From JAFGVL01 sp031553685 (GTDB lineage Bacteria > Bacteroidota > Bacteroidia > Bacteroidales > Paludibacteraceae), in the NCBI GenBank assembly GCA_031553685.1, contig JAVBLE010000034.1, forward strand, positions 1 through 44,650: DNA of 44,650 nt. The letters run 5' to 3'. Made by a program: the position numbers and the translations under genes. Of this stretch, positions 32,222 to 39,014 are shown one piece after another; within the stretch, counting starts at the first letter, position 1, and the number at the start of each line of letters is the position of its first letter. The notes under the pieces were generated by a model that worked only from the letters and a program-made list of their open reading frames with translations, had not been told where the DNA came from and did not search any database.

Positions 32222-32334
32222 TGCAAAATTTTATTTTAAATAGCTCAATTTATACAGCATTTACAAATTTATTCGATTTACAGATTTACAGATTGAAAAA
32301 ATGTAAAATGTAAATTGTCTAATTGTAAATTGAT

Positions 32335-33057
32335 TTATTCCTCTTCTTCTTTCATATTGTGATATACATTTTGTACATCTTCGTCGTCTTCAAGTTTGTC
32401 GATGAGTTTCATCACTTGCTCGCGTTGTTCTTCAGTAACCTCTTTGGTATCGTTCGGAATTCGCTCAAACTCAGCACTGTGTATTTCAAATCCGTTTTCT
32501 TCCAAATATTTTTGAATTTCGGAGTATGATTTAAATTCACCATAAATAATTACTTCGTTCTCATCTTCAAATACTTCATCTACACCGTAATCAATCAGCT
32601 CAAGTTCAAGGTCTTCCAACGAAACACCAGCTTTGGGAGCAATATGGAACACACATTTTCGTGTAAATATAAATTCCAAACTTCCCGAAGTGCCCAACGA
32701 GCCGTTAAACTTATTGAAATAGCTGCGCACATTGGCAACCGTGCGGGTAGTATTATCCGTTGCTGTTTCTACAAAGACGGCAATACCAAAAGGACCATAG
32801 CCCTCATAATTCATTTCTTTGTAATCGGCTTCGTCTTTCGAAGTCGCTTTTTTGATTGCCCGTTCTACATTCTCTTTGGGCATATTTTCTTTTTTCGACT
32901 GTTGTATCAACACCCGCAAACGAGGATTAACCTCCGGATCGGAACTGCCTTCTTTTACAGCAATGGTTATTTGTTTTCCTAATTTGGTAAACACGCGTGC
33001 CATGTTCCCCCAGCGTTTCATCTTGGTTGCCTTGCGGTATTCAAATGCTCTTCCCAT
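32335..33057 (-). CDS. yebC: YebC/PmpR-family translation or transcription factor
   Basis: 240 aa. Classic features: MGRAFEYRKATKMKRWGNMA RVFTKLGKQ at the N-terminus, IQQSKKENMPKENVERAIKK, YEGYGPFGIAVFVETATDNT, NRTVA-type strand (TRTVANVRSYFNKFNGSLG) and the acidic C-terminus. The family has been described as transcription regulator and, more recently, as a ribosome-acting factor for proline-rich stretches. Single leftward gene, 113 bp upstream of tig. Confidence 0.92.
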   Translation of the reverse strand: MGRAFEYRKATKMKRWGNMARVFTKLGKQITIAVKEGSSDPEVNPRLRVLIQQSKKENMPKENVERAIKKATSKDEADYKEMNYEGYGPFGIAVFVETATDNTTRTVANVRSYFNKFNGSLGTSGSLEFIFTRKCVFHIAPKAGVSLEDLELELIDYGVDEVFEDENEVIIYGEFKSYSEIQKYLEENGFEIHSAEFERIPNDTKEVTEEQREQVMKLIDKLEDDEDVQNVYHNMKEEEE

Positions 33058-33218
33058 ATTTCAATTTGAAAGTAGTAAGTGTGAGTTTTCGATAAATTTT
33101 TAGCGTGCAAAAATACAAAATTAATGACGAACTAAAAATTAAGAATCAGTATTTTTCTATTATCATTTGTAAAATGATGTAAAAAGTTAAAGTTAACGGT
33201 AACACTCATGTCAATTCC

Positions 33219-33241
33219 TTGGTTTACAGTTTGGTTTACAT
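33219..33241. repeat. Pair of GTTTACA motifs, possible integrase-site scar
   Basis: TGGTTTACAGTTTGGTTTACAT contains the reverse complement of the TGTAAACC motifs at both ends of element A (ATGTAAACCAAA is identical to a left-end copy). It lies at the boundary where the host genes give way to the AT-rich 33.2-38.7 kb block. It may be a residual attachment region of a related element. Confidence 0.3.
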
Positions 33242-33427
33242 AACACCTTCAAAAAGCCCAAAAATTGCAAGTAACCCCGGTAAGTTTAAACAAAAAACAT
33301 TTACCGGTTGGATCCGCAAATACACCGAAAACAGCGATACATTAAAACCGGTATCCAAAGCCTCCGGAACCGAAGGGCGCAGCAATGGCGTGGATTGGAT
33401 TATTTTTAAAAAGAAATTGTAATTAAT

Positions 33428-33892
33428 ATGTACTTTGAGACACACGAAAAAGAGAAACGATTATTTGTAAAAATAGTTTTTTCTGAAAAAGGTTACCAAG
33501 CTTTAGGAAAAACATATTACTATAAAAATAATATGTCTATTGTTTTTTTTCAAAAATGGAAATGGTATTTTCTTTATCGAGAAGCATTACTTAGAGTAAA
33601 ATATCCGAAAGCGTTTATTCAATTAACACATGGGCCATACGACTATATTCTACCTGAAGAAGAATATAGAAAAAAGGTTCACGGTTTATTACTAGCAGCT
33701 AAAAGGAAAAGGACTGAATTTAGAAATAAATTATCTTATGCGATAAAAAATTGGAATGAGATTTTTCCAATAGAAGATCATCCCTATTGGAAAAAGATAC
33801 AAGAGAAACAAAACTGGTATGAAAACCAAGTTTTAAAATTACAGGAAGAATATGATAGTATTTCCTATAAACAACAAACGCCCACTTTTTAG
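33428..33892 (+). CDS. Hypothetical protein
   Basis: 154 aa, start ATG at 33428. Rich in Lys, Tyr and Trp: FFQKWKWYFLYREALLRVKY, IQLTHGPYDYILPEEEYRKK, then a long charged helix. No signal peptide, membrane segment or known motif. AT-rich like the surrounding accessory block. It is followed directly by a strong terminator. Function unknown; coding status is supported by length, codon texture and the terminator placement. Confidence 0.6.
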   Translation: MYFETHEKEKRLFVKIVFSEKGYQALGKTYYYKNNMSIVFFQKWKWYFLYREALLRVKYPKAFIQLTHGPYDYILPEEEYRKKVHGLLLAAKRKRTEFRNKLSYAIKNWNEIFPIEDHPYWKKIQEKQNWYENQVLKLQEEYDSISYKQQTPTF

Positions 33893-33909
33893 CTGGGCGT
33901 TTTCTTTTT
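33877..33909. terminator. Terminator between convergent genes
   Basis: ACGCCCA (33878-33884) pairs with TGGGCGT (33894-33900), followed by TTTCTTTTT; the loop CTTTTTAG contains the stop of the upstream gene. It separates the hypothetical gene from the convergent toxin gene. Confidence 0.85.
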
Positions 33910-34213
33910 ATAATCCGGTAATCATACTACCGGCTACTATTCGATGAATAAAAACGGTATCGTCGTGTATGGTATAAATAATAGCCATTTTCTTATAATT
34001 CACGCGGCGCACATTTAAGCCGTATTGTTGTAAAGATTGGTTAGTTCTTACCGCGTGCATGGTGGGAAAGTCTTCTAGTGATTTAATTGTTTTTCGTAAT
34101 CCACGCATATACTTAAACGCAGTAATAGGCGCTTTATATTCAAAAACAATATGATTATACAAATCCCGAAAATCAGCCTTTGCCGCTTCCGATGGTACTA
34201 CTTTATATTTCAT
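33908..34213 (-). CDS. ParE/RelE-superfamily toxin
   Basis: 101 aa, the usual size. MKYKVVPSEAAKADFRDLYN opens the fold; ITAFKYMRGLRKTIKSLEDFP gives the helical hairpin; the C-terminal strands YGLNVRRVNYKKMAIIYTIH and TVFIHRIVAGSMI match ParE-type toxins (gyrase poisons). It overlaps the upstream antitoxin gene by 4 bp (ATGA), the standard arrangement for such pairs. Confidence 0.88.
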   Translation of the reverse strand: MKYKVVPSEAAKADFRDLYNHIVFEYKAPITAFKYMRGLRKTIKSLEDFPTMHAVRTNQSLQQYGLNVRRVNYKKMAIIYTIHDDTVFIHRIVAGSMITGL

Positions 34214-34413
34214 ATCTTTAAGTTCGTACCGTAATAATTATTCATGTAGTCCTCAGCTTCTTGGAATAATTCATCCATGGTAACAACATTGGTTCCACTT
34301 ATTTCTGCAGGTAAAGGATATTCTACTTTAGCTACTTTCTTTGTTTCCAACTCACGCACCAACTTTCTACCGGCCGACTTGGTTATATCAACTCTAACTG
34401 TTACAGTATTCAT
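34210..34413 (-). CDS. Antitoxin partner of the ParE-like toxin
   Basis: 67 aa from the ATG at 34413 (MNTVTVRVDI); a further ATG at 34419 would add two residues. A short beta-strand start, a basic helix (AGRKLVRELETKKV) and an acidic C-terminal helix (MDELFQEAEDYMNN) are the layout of small antitoxins that wrap ParE toxins. Its stop overlaps the toxin start by 4 bp, so translation is coupled. It probably autoregulates the pair. Confidence 0.75.
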   Translation of the reverse strand: MNTVTVRVDITKSAGRKLVRELETKKVAKVEYPLPAEISGTNVVTMDELFQEAEDYMNNYYGTNLKI

Positions 34414-34470
34414 AATCACATAATTTTAAAAGACATAACAAAGATACAGCTTTTTGTAACACAATCCAAC

Positions 34471-34500
34471 GCCCCGGCAATTCATTTTGTCGGGGCTTCT
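34471..34500. terminator. GC-rich hairpin
   Basis: GCCCCG (about 34471-34476) pairs with CGGGGC (about 34491-34496) and is followed by TTCTTATTT. No rightward gene ends here, so it may be the leftover terminator of a lost gene or part of an element end. The rest of 34420-34783 shows only AT-rich sequence and the hairpin at 34687. Confidence 0.45.
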
Positions 34501-34686
34501 TATTTCCGTACAGAAAGTATATTTATTTTCTAAACTTCAAATATATGTTACAATTGTTACAAATACTTTCAAAGTATATAATATTTTGAGGAAAATCTGG
34601 GGTATAATTCCCATTTATTTAATTTAATTTTTCCACAAGAAAATGGTTAGGTAATTGAAAGAACAATATTTCTGTCATAAAATAAA

Positions 34687-34727
34687 AATGTATCAATTTA
34701 ATCAGTAAAATGACTAATTGATACATT
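34687..34727. terminator. Terminator of the 154-aa lipoprotein gene
   Basis: AATGTATCAATT (34687-34698) is a perfect match to AATTGATACATT (34716-34727). It lies 57 bp downstream of the leftward lipoprotein gene, and on the minus strand it is followed by TTTTATTTTATG. Confidence 0.65.
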
Positions 34728-34783
34728 CTTATTTGTAATAATCTAATCTAAAAGATTTTATTGATAATTACCAAATGGTAGAT

Positions 34784-35248
34784 TTAATTAATTCTTTCAA
34801 ATTCATATTCAAACCCATTATTTAAGATTAGTTTTGTAGAAGTTATTTCCATAATGAAAAAATCTTGTACAAAATAATATACTTGTTGAGGTAGGTTTAC
34901 TATCCAGCCTGTACCTCCAACAGGTGCATTGCGTAAAGACCAAGTACCCTCAGTATGTTCTTCTTCATTACAAAGACCATATACACAGTAATATGTGCCA
35001 TTCTCATTATAAGTAACAGTTTTATCTGCTTTAAATTCCAATATATCATCTTTCATATTAGGAGTAAGACATTTATCTACATCTTCACCTAAAACCTTAA
35101 CAGGTCTCCACTTGCCAATTAATAACTGTTCAGTATTATCTCCACTACTACCACTACTTGGATCATTATCATCACTACAAGATGATACACCTAACATTAA
35201 CACAGTTGCTAAAAGCAACCAACCACTCAGTAAAAAATTCTTTTTCAT
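34784..35248 (-). CDS. Lipocalin-like lipoprotein
   Basis: 154 aa. Lipoprotein signal MKKNFLLSGWLLLATVLMLG with lipobox V-S-S-C near residue 24, then a Ser/Gly/Asp spacer. The mature domain begins LLIGKWRPVKVLGEDVD, with LEFKADKTVTYNENGTYYC, EGTWSLR and ITSTKLILNNGFEYEFERI. This is the G-x-W start and strand order of the small lipocalin-like proteins common in Bacteroidetes. Surface or periplasmic; ligand unknown. Likely cargo of the accessory block. Confidence 0.8.
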   Translation of the reverse strand: MKKNFLLSGWLLLATVLMLGVSSCSDDNDPSSGSSGDNTEQLLIGKWRPVKVLGEDVDKCLTPNMKDDILEFKADKTVTYNENGTYYCVYGLCNEEEHTEGTWSLRNAPVGGTGWIVNLPQQVYYFVQDFFIMEITSTKLILNNGFEYEFERIN

Positions 35249-35353
35249 AATAAAAATTGATTTGTTTTTCCATCAATACCCCAAATGAAAAAGATTTAAT
35301 AATAAGTTTATTTGTTATTAAATAAAGAAGGTGGGTATTGGTTAATTGCTTAC

Positions 35354-35500
35354 AACTTGAAGGAACGACCAAGTACCCTTTGTGGAATAAACAAAACAGC
35401 CAACCCCACCCATGATATATATACAAATAGTACATACACAAAGGAGAGTGTTTGTATCTGTTTTTACCTTCCACTTTTTAAATTGGTCGTTTTTCAAGTT
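35354..35500. repeat. Nested inverted repeats, about 147 bp
   Basis: Outer arms AACTTGAAGGAACGACCAA (35354-35372) and TTGGTCGTTTTTCAAGTT (35483-35500) pair apart from one short mismatch. Inner arms CCTTTGTG (about 35377-35384) and CACAAAGG (about 35436-35443) pair perfectly. No protein frame is convincing here. It could be a structured RNA, an element end, or a small non-autonomous insertion. Confidence 0.5.
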
Positions 35501-35534
35501 TGGTAAAAAACTAAAACACTTCTAATAAAATGCC

Positions 35535-35554
35535 AAATGTCACCATTTGACATT
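35535..35554. promoter_or_regulatory. AATGTCA inverted repeat
   Basis: AATGTCA-CCATT-TGACATT, perfect 7-bp arms with a 5-bp spacer, about 55 bp downstream of the leftward resolvase gene. Candidate protein-binding dyad or small hairpin. Nothing else is seen between here and the resolvase. Confidence 0.35.
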
Positions 35555-35610
35555 ACAAAGATAGAAATATTTTTTTGATACAAACACTCAATGGGGTTAG
35601 CTGTTTTTGA

Positions 35611-36240
35611 TTAAATCAGCTTTTTAATTTTTTGAAGTGTGTTTATGGATGTACCTGTAATTTTGGATACATTTCTTAAACTTATATTTTTCTTTAATAA
35701 CTTGATTTCTTCCAAATATTGTTCTTTCATGGCTTCATCAGATTTGGTGTAACCTGTTTTTCTTCCAACTTTACCACCATTATTTCTAAAATTTTCATAT
35801 CCACTTGCCACCCTTTCTCTAATGGTTTTTCTTTCCATTCTTGCCACTTCTGCCAAGATAGTAATAAGAAATTGGCTCATAGGATTAACTTCTTTTTCAG
35901 AGGTTAAAGTGTCAATATTATAATTTTGAATATGTAAAGATATTTTATTTTGGTTAAGAATTTCCATTGTTTTTAAAACTTCTAATGTATCTCTACCAAG
36001 TCTGCTCAACTCAGTAACCAAAACCTTATTTATGGCTTTTGAATTAACATAATCAATCATTTTTATCAATTCAACTCTATCTGTATTCTTTTTTGCACCA
36101 CTTATTTTTTCAGCAAAAACAGCCTCAACTACCATATTATTAGCATTCGCATAGGCTGTTAAATCATTTATTTGTCTTTGGTAGTCTTGTGTTCCATTAT
36201 TTGATGACACCCTTGCATATATAACTACTGACTGTTTCAT
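35611..36240 (-). CDS. Serine recombinase (resolvase type)
   Basis: 209 aa. Catalytic domain starts MKQSVVIYARVSSNNGTQDY (Ser12), with VTELSRLGRDTLEVLKTMEI and FLITILAEVARMERKTIRER typical of the resolvase core. The C-terminal helix-turn-helix covers ~165-209 (ISLRNVSKITGTSINTLQKI). It may resolve element multimers or control an invertible segment. Divergent from the XRE gene; the 178 bp between them hold repeated AATGTAAT/AATAATATATT motifs. Confidence 0.9.
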   Translation of the reverse strand: MKQSVVIYARVSSNNGTQDYQRQINDLTAYANANNMVVEAVFAEKISGAKKNTDRVELIKMIDYVNSKAINKVLVTELSRLGRDTLEVLKTMEILNQNKISLHIQNYNIDTLTSEKEVNPMSQFLITILAEVARMERKTIRERVASGYENFRNNGGKVGRKTGYTKSDEAMKEQYLEEIKLLKKNISLRNVSKITGTSINTLQKIKKLI

Positions 36241-36284
36241 AATACCAATTGCTTGTAATGATTTACTGTTTTAATTACAATGCA

Positions 36285-36395
36285 AATGTAGCGCAATAAT
36301 ATTACATGTCAAAATATTTTATTGATTATTTTAATGTAATAATATATTTTTTCATCAAAAATGTAATGCAATAATATATTATTTGTAATTTTGGA
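36285..36395. promoter_or_regulatory. Divergent control region with AT-rich repeats
   Basis: GCGCAATAATATTACA, TAATGTAATAATATATT and AATGTAATGCAATAATATATT are variants of one motif. TAATTTTG at 36386-36393 is a probable -7 box for the XRE gene. The repeats are likely operators for the XRE regulator controlling both divergent genes. Confidence 0.4.
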
Positions 36396-36418
36396 TATTA
36401 ATTTAAAACATAAATAAC

Positions 36419-36703
36419 ATGGAACTTAGGGTAAAAGAAATATGCAAGCAGAAAGGTATTACACTGCAGCAACTTGCTAATAAATTAGGCATTAACAGGG
36501 TTAATCTATCAGTTAGTATTAATGGTAATCCAACATTAAACAAGATGAGTGAAATTGCTGAGGCTTTGGGTGTATCTGTAAATGATTTGTTGCCAGCACC
36601 ACCAAAAACAGTCACAGGTTTTTTGGAAGTGGAAGGAAAAGTTATTAAAGTTAATGGTGTTGAAGACTTAAAAAAAATTATATCTGAGTTGGAAAAGATG
36701 TAA
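36419..36703 (+). CDS. XRE-family regulator, paralogue of the element A regulator
   Basis: 94 aa. MELRVKEICKQKGITLQQLA, NKLGINRVNLSVSINGNPTL, IAEALGVSVNDLLPAP form an XRE helix-turn-helix. A short C-terminal segment (TVTGFLEVEGKVIKVNGVED LKKII) corresponds to the tail of the 95-aa regulator at 18780-19067 (VSGYIEYNNKITKVSSLNDL). Same length and architecture, clearly the same family. It probably controls the divergent resolvase and perhaps the recombinase. Confidence 0.88.
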   Translation: MELRVKEICKQKGITLQQLANKLGINRVNLSVSINGNPTLNKMSEIAEALGVSVNDLLPAPPKTVTGFLEVEGKVIKVNGVEDLKKIISELEKM

Positions 36704-37079
36704 TATAATTTCAACCCCACCTATCCCACCCCCTCTCGGCAATCACGGAATCCCCGTACCTCAAAATCATTTTTACTAAAATGTGATTTCTGAGTATAAC
36801 AGTTCTATATTTTAAAAGATTCCAAATTTTTTTTGGGAAAAATCAAATATTTTTTAAGTGGATTAATATTGAAAATCAAACACTTATTTTATTTTCAATA
36901 TCTTTCATATTAACTATTTTTATGTTTTATTAAAAATAATTTTTGTTTTTAATTTTAAGAAATATATGTTTGTAATAATCGTGGTTGCTGATTCTAAGTG
37001 AGAAAGCCAAAAACAAGAGCCATAGGGGGCTATATCCCTAAAATATAAGGTGCTTGCACCATTGTAAATTTATAGTTAA
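36704..37079. other. Intergenic region before the recombinase
   Basis: About 375 bp without a supported gene. It holds a CCACCCCCTCTC patch at 36727-36738, strongly AT-rich sequence to 36960, and two small hairpins near the right end: AGGGGGCTATATCCCT and GGTGCTTGCACC (37050-37061). It may contain the recombinase promoter, but no well-spaced box pair was found. Confidence 0.4.
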
Positions 37080-37244
37080 GTGTTAAGTTTAAGCAGATGT
37101 AAAGAGATTTTAAAAGAAACAAAAGATAAAAGTATAACATATACTGATGACCAAATTAAAGCTATCAGAGATTTATTATATCAATTTGCCAAATATCAGT
37201 TTCAAATAGAAGAAAATTATAAAATAGAAAATTACACAACATGA
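37080..37244 (+). CDS. Small protein coupled to the large serine recombinase
   Basis: 54 codons from GTG at 37080: VLSLSRCKEILKETKDKSIT YTDDQIKAIRDLLYQFAKYQ and an end FQIEENYKIENYTT. The stop TGA overlaps the recombinase ATG as ATGA. The pattern CKEIL...YTD-x-QI-x-x-IRDLLY resembles the tiny proteins that precede recombinase genes in other Bacteroidetes, as I remember them. The start codon is a guess; the frame and overlap are certain. It may be a recombination directionality factor or a translation-coupling partner. Confidence 0.55.
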   Translation: MLSLSRCKEILKETKDKSITYTDDQIKAIRDLLYQFAKYQFQIEENYKIENYTT

Positions 37245-38779
37245 AAAATGTAATAATATATACAAGAGTATCAACTGAAGAACAAGGTGAACATGGTTAT
37301 AGTCTGGCTTCACAATTAGAAAGACTACAGAAATATTGTAAATATAAAGATTACAATATTATAGGGCATTATGAGGATGAGTGTTCTGGTCAAGATTTTG
37401 ATCGCCCTGACTATATTAGAGCAATGGACTACATTAAAAAAAACAAGAACAATGTAGATATGTTTCTTTGTACAGTTTGGGATAGGTTTGCAAGAGATGT
37501 ATTGGAAGCATTAATCAACCTTAAAAAATTTAAGAAATATGATGTTGAAGTTAATTGTATTGAACAATACATTGATTTTAGTATACCAGAAAGTTTATAT
37601 CAACTGAATATCTTTTTAACTAATGGAGAAGTAGAAGTAAAGAAGTTATCTAAAAGGGTTAAAGATGGCATGTTGAAGGCTCGAAAAGAAGGTTGCAGGA
37701 TGGGTTCTGCCCCTTTTGGTTATGATAGGGATAGAGATATTTTTGACAATGCTACCCTAAAAGCAAATAATGATGCTCCCAAAGTATTAAGAGCTTTTGA
37801 ACTGATAGCCAAAGGCAATATTAGCGCAAAGGTAGTAATGAAAGAGATAGGTTATCCCAAAGGGCGGTCTGCCTTTTATGCTATGCTTAAGAACAAAGTA
37901 TATATAGGAAAAATTAAAATAGCAGAAGATAAAACTGTTTATTATGTTGATGGATTACATAAAGGGATTATAGATGAACCATTATTTTATAAAGTTCAAG
38001 ATGTGATTTCAGGAAGAAGAATGAACAAAACAACTGCCAAATATAGTAAAATAAGAGAGGATTTATATTTAAGGGGGTATTTGGTTTGCCCCTCTTGTGG
38101 TAATCTTCTAACAGGAAGTCCTATAAAGGGACATGGTGGGGAATATTGTTATTATTATTGTAAGAAGCCAGGACATAAGGCACATATTAATACAACTGTA
38201 GTACATGATGCTTTTGAAAGTTTATTAGGGCAGTTTAAGCCCAAACCGTCCATATTGAAACTATATGGAGAAATATTGAAAGATATTTCAAATGAAAGAA
38301 AAGGTTCTTTTGTAGAAAAGGCAAATAAGATTCAAACAGAAATAAATGCTTGCCAAGTGAAAGTAGAAACTTTGGAAAATAAGTGGCTTGATGGTAAAAT
38401 TGAAGATGCACAATACCACACTATACATGAGAGGTTAGAAAAAAACTTAGTAGATTTAAATGAGAAAAAACAAACTGTATTAGCCATTGATACCAACTTT
38501 AATGATAAGTTAAATTATGGGTTATCATTGCTTTACAACTTGGATAAATACTTTGTTGATGCAGATATTAATCTTAAAAATGATATATTAGGTTTGACTT
38601 TTAATGGAAAAATGATGTTTCATGAAAAAAAATTTCAAACCTTAGAACTCAACGAAGTGTTCTCTCTTATCATACAGAATGACAAGCAAATAGAAAGGAA
38701 TTTAAAAAGACACACCAGCAAAAATGCTGATGTGTCTTGTAGTGTGACCCCGCCAGGATTCAAACCTGGAACCTTCTGA
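37241..38779 (+). CDS. Large serine recombinase, frame runs into the tRNA
   Basis: 512 aa. Catalytic domain MKNVIIYTRVSTEEQGEHGY (Ser11), WDRFARDVLEALINLKKF; recombinase domain with FGYDRDRD; zinc ribbon RGYLVCPSCGNLLTGS with YYYCKKPGH; then a coiled coil (~355-410). Such enzymes integrate and excise elements between short att sites. The last ~23 codons (from about 38707) are translated from the tRNA-Arg terminator and the antisense of the tRNA 3' half (ending TPPGFKPGTF), so the natural C-terminus is probably defined by the junction with host DNA. It overlaps the small coupled ORF by 4 bp at its start. Confidence 0.9.
   Translation: MKNVIIYTRVSTEEQGEHGYSLASQLERLQKYCKYKDYNIIGHYEDECSGQDFDRPDYIRAMDYIKKNKNNVDMFLCTVWDRFARDVLEALINLKKFKKYDVEVNCIEQYIDFSIPESLYQLNIFLTNGEVEVKKLSKRVKDGMLKARKEGCRMGSAPFGYDRDRDIFDNATLKANNDAPKVLRAFELIAKGNISAKVVMKEIGYPKGRSAFYAMLKNKVYIGKIKIAEDKTVYYVDGLHKGIIDEPLFYKVQDVISGRRMNKTTAKYSKIREDLYLRGYLVCPSCGNLLTGSPIKGHGGEYCYYYCKKPGHKAHINTTVVHDAFESLLGQFKPKPSILKLYGEILKDISNERKGSFVEKANKIQTEINACQVKVETLENKWLDGKIEDAQYHTIHERLEKNLVDLNEKKQTVLAIDTNFNDKLNYGLSLLYNLDKYFVDADINLKNDILGLTFNGKMMFHEKKFQTLELNEVFSLIIQNDKQIERNLKRHTSKNADVSCSVTPPGFKPGTF
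38704..38738 (-). terminator. Terminator of the tRNA-Arg gene
   Basis: AAGACACACCAGCA (38707-38720) pairs with TGCTGATGTGTCTT (38725-38738) with one G-T wobble. On the minus strand the stem is followed by TTTTT (38708-38704). It lies 7 bp beyond the tRNA 3' end and also inside the recombinase reading frame. Confidence 0.85.
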
Positions 38780-38818
38780 TCCGTAGTCAGATACTCTATT
38801 CAGTTGAGCTACGGGGCC
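38745..38818 (-). tRNA. tRNA-Arg (ACG anticodon)
   Basis: The minus strand folds as a 74-nt tRNA: acceptor GGCCCCG pairs with CGGGGTC plus discriminator A; D-arm GCTCAACTGAATAGAGC-like; anticodon stem TCTGA-CTACGGA-TCAGA with ACG at the anticodon (read as ICG); T-arm CCAGG-TTTGAAT-CCTGG. CCA is not encoded. A terminator lies just downstream, and the large serine recombinase gene points into its 3' side. Confidence 0.95.
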
Positions 38819-38962
38819 GAATTGAGGGTGCAAAGATAGATGATATTTTGTTAATTGCAAAATATAAGAAAATTTTCTTTCGATCATATTCTGATAAAAA
38901 GAAAATGTAATTTGATTTATAGACAGTTATGTGACATTTTTTTTATTCATAATTATTTGCAC

Positions 38963-38970
38963 TATATTTG
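38963..38970 (+). promoter_or_regulatory. -7 box of the GH28 gene
   Basis: TATATTTG fits TAnnTTTG and lies 44 bp before the ATG. No clear TTTG is found 17-21 bp upstream. Confidence 0.4.
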
Positions 38971-39014
38971 CTACCCATAAAAAAATAAAATCATAAACTA
39001 ATAAACATAAATCT

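Larger units (their letters stand above)
34422..38712 (+). mobile_element. Candidate element B (large serine recombinase)
   Basis: The AT-rich block carries a small resolvase, an XRE regulator, a large serine recombinase and a lipoprotein, and ends at the tRNA-Arg terminator. AATTTTAAAAGACA at 34422-34435 resembles AATTTAAAAAGACA at 38699-38712 (13 of 14 bases), which could be the two attachment cores, giving a length of about 4.28 kb. The right boundary near 38700 is supported by the recombinase frame running into host sequence; the left boundary is a weak guess. Confidence 0.35.

Noticed and set aside
33219..33422. 67-codon frame starting TTG (MVYSLVYITPSKSP...)
   Set aside because: The only start is TTG, there is no upstream box or conserved motif, and its first codons are the GTTTACA repeat. 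Not enough to call a gene; kept only as a possible scar.
38745..38779. tRNA 3'-end duplication as att site of element B
   Set aside because: No second copy of the tRNA 3' sequence was found anywhere in the window, and serine recombinases use short cores, so a tRNA-end duplication is not expected.
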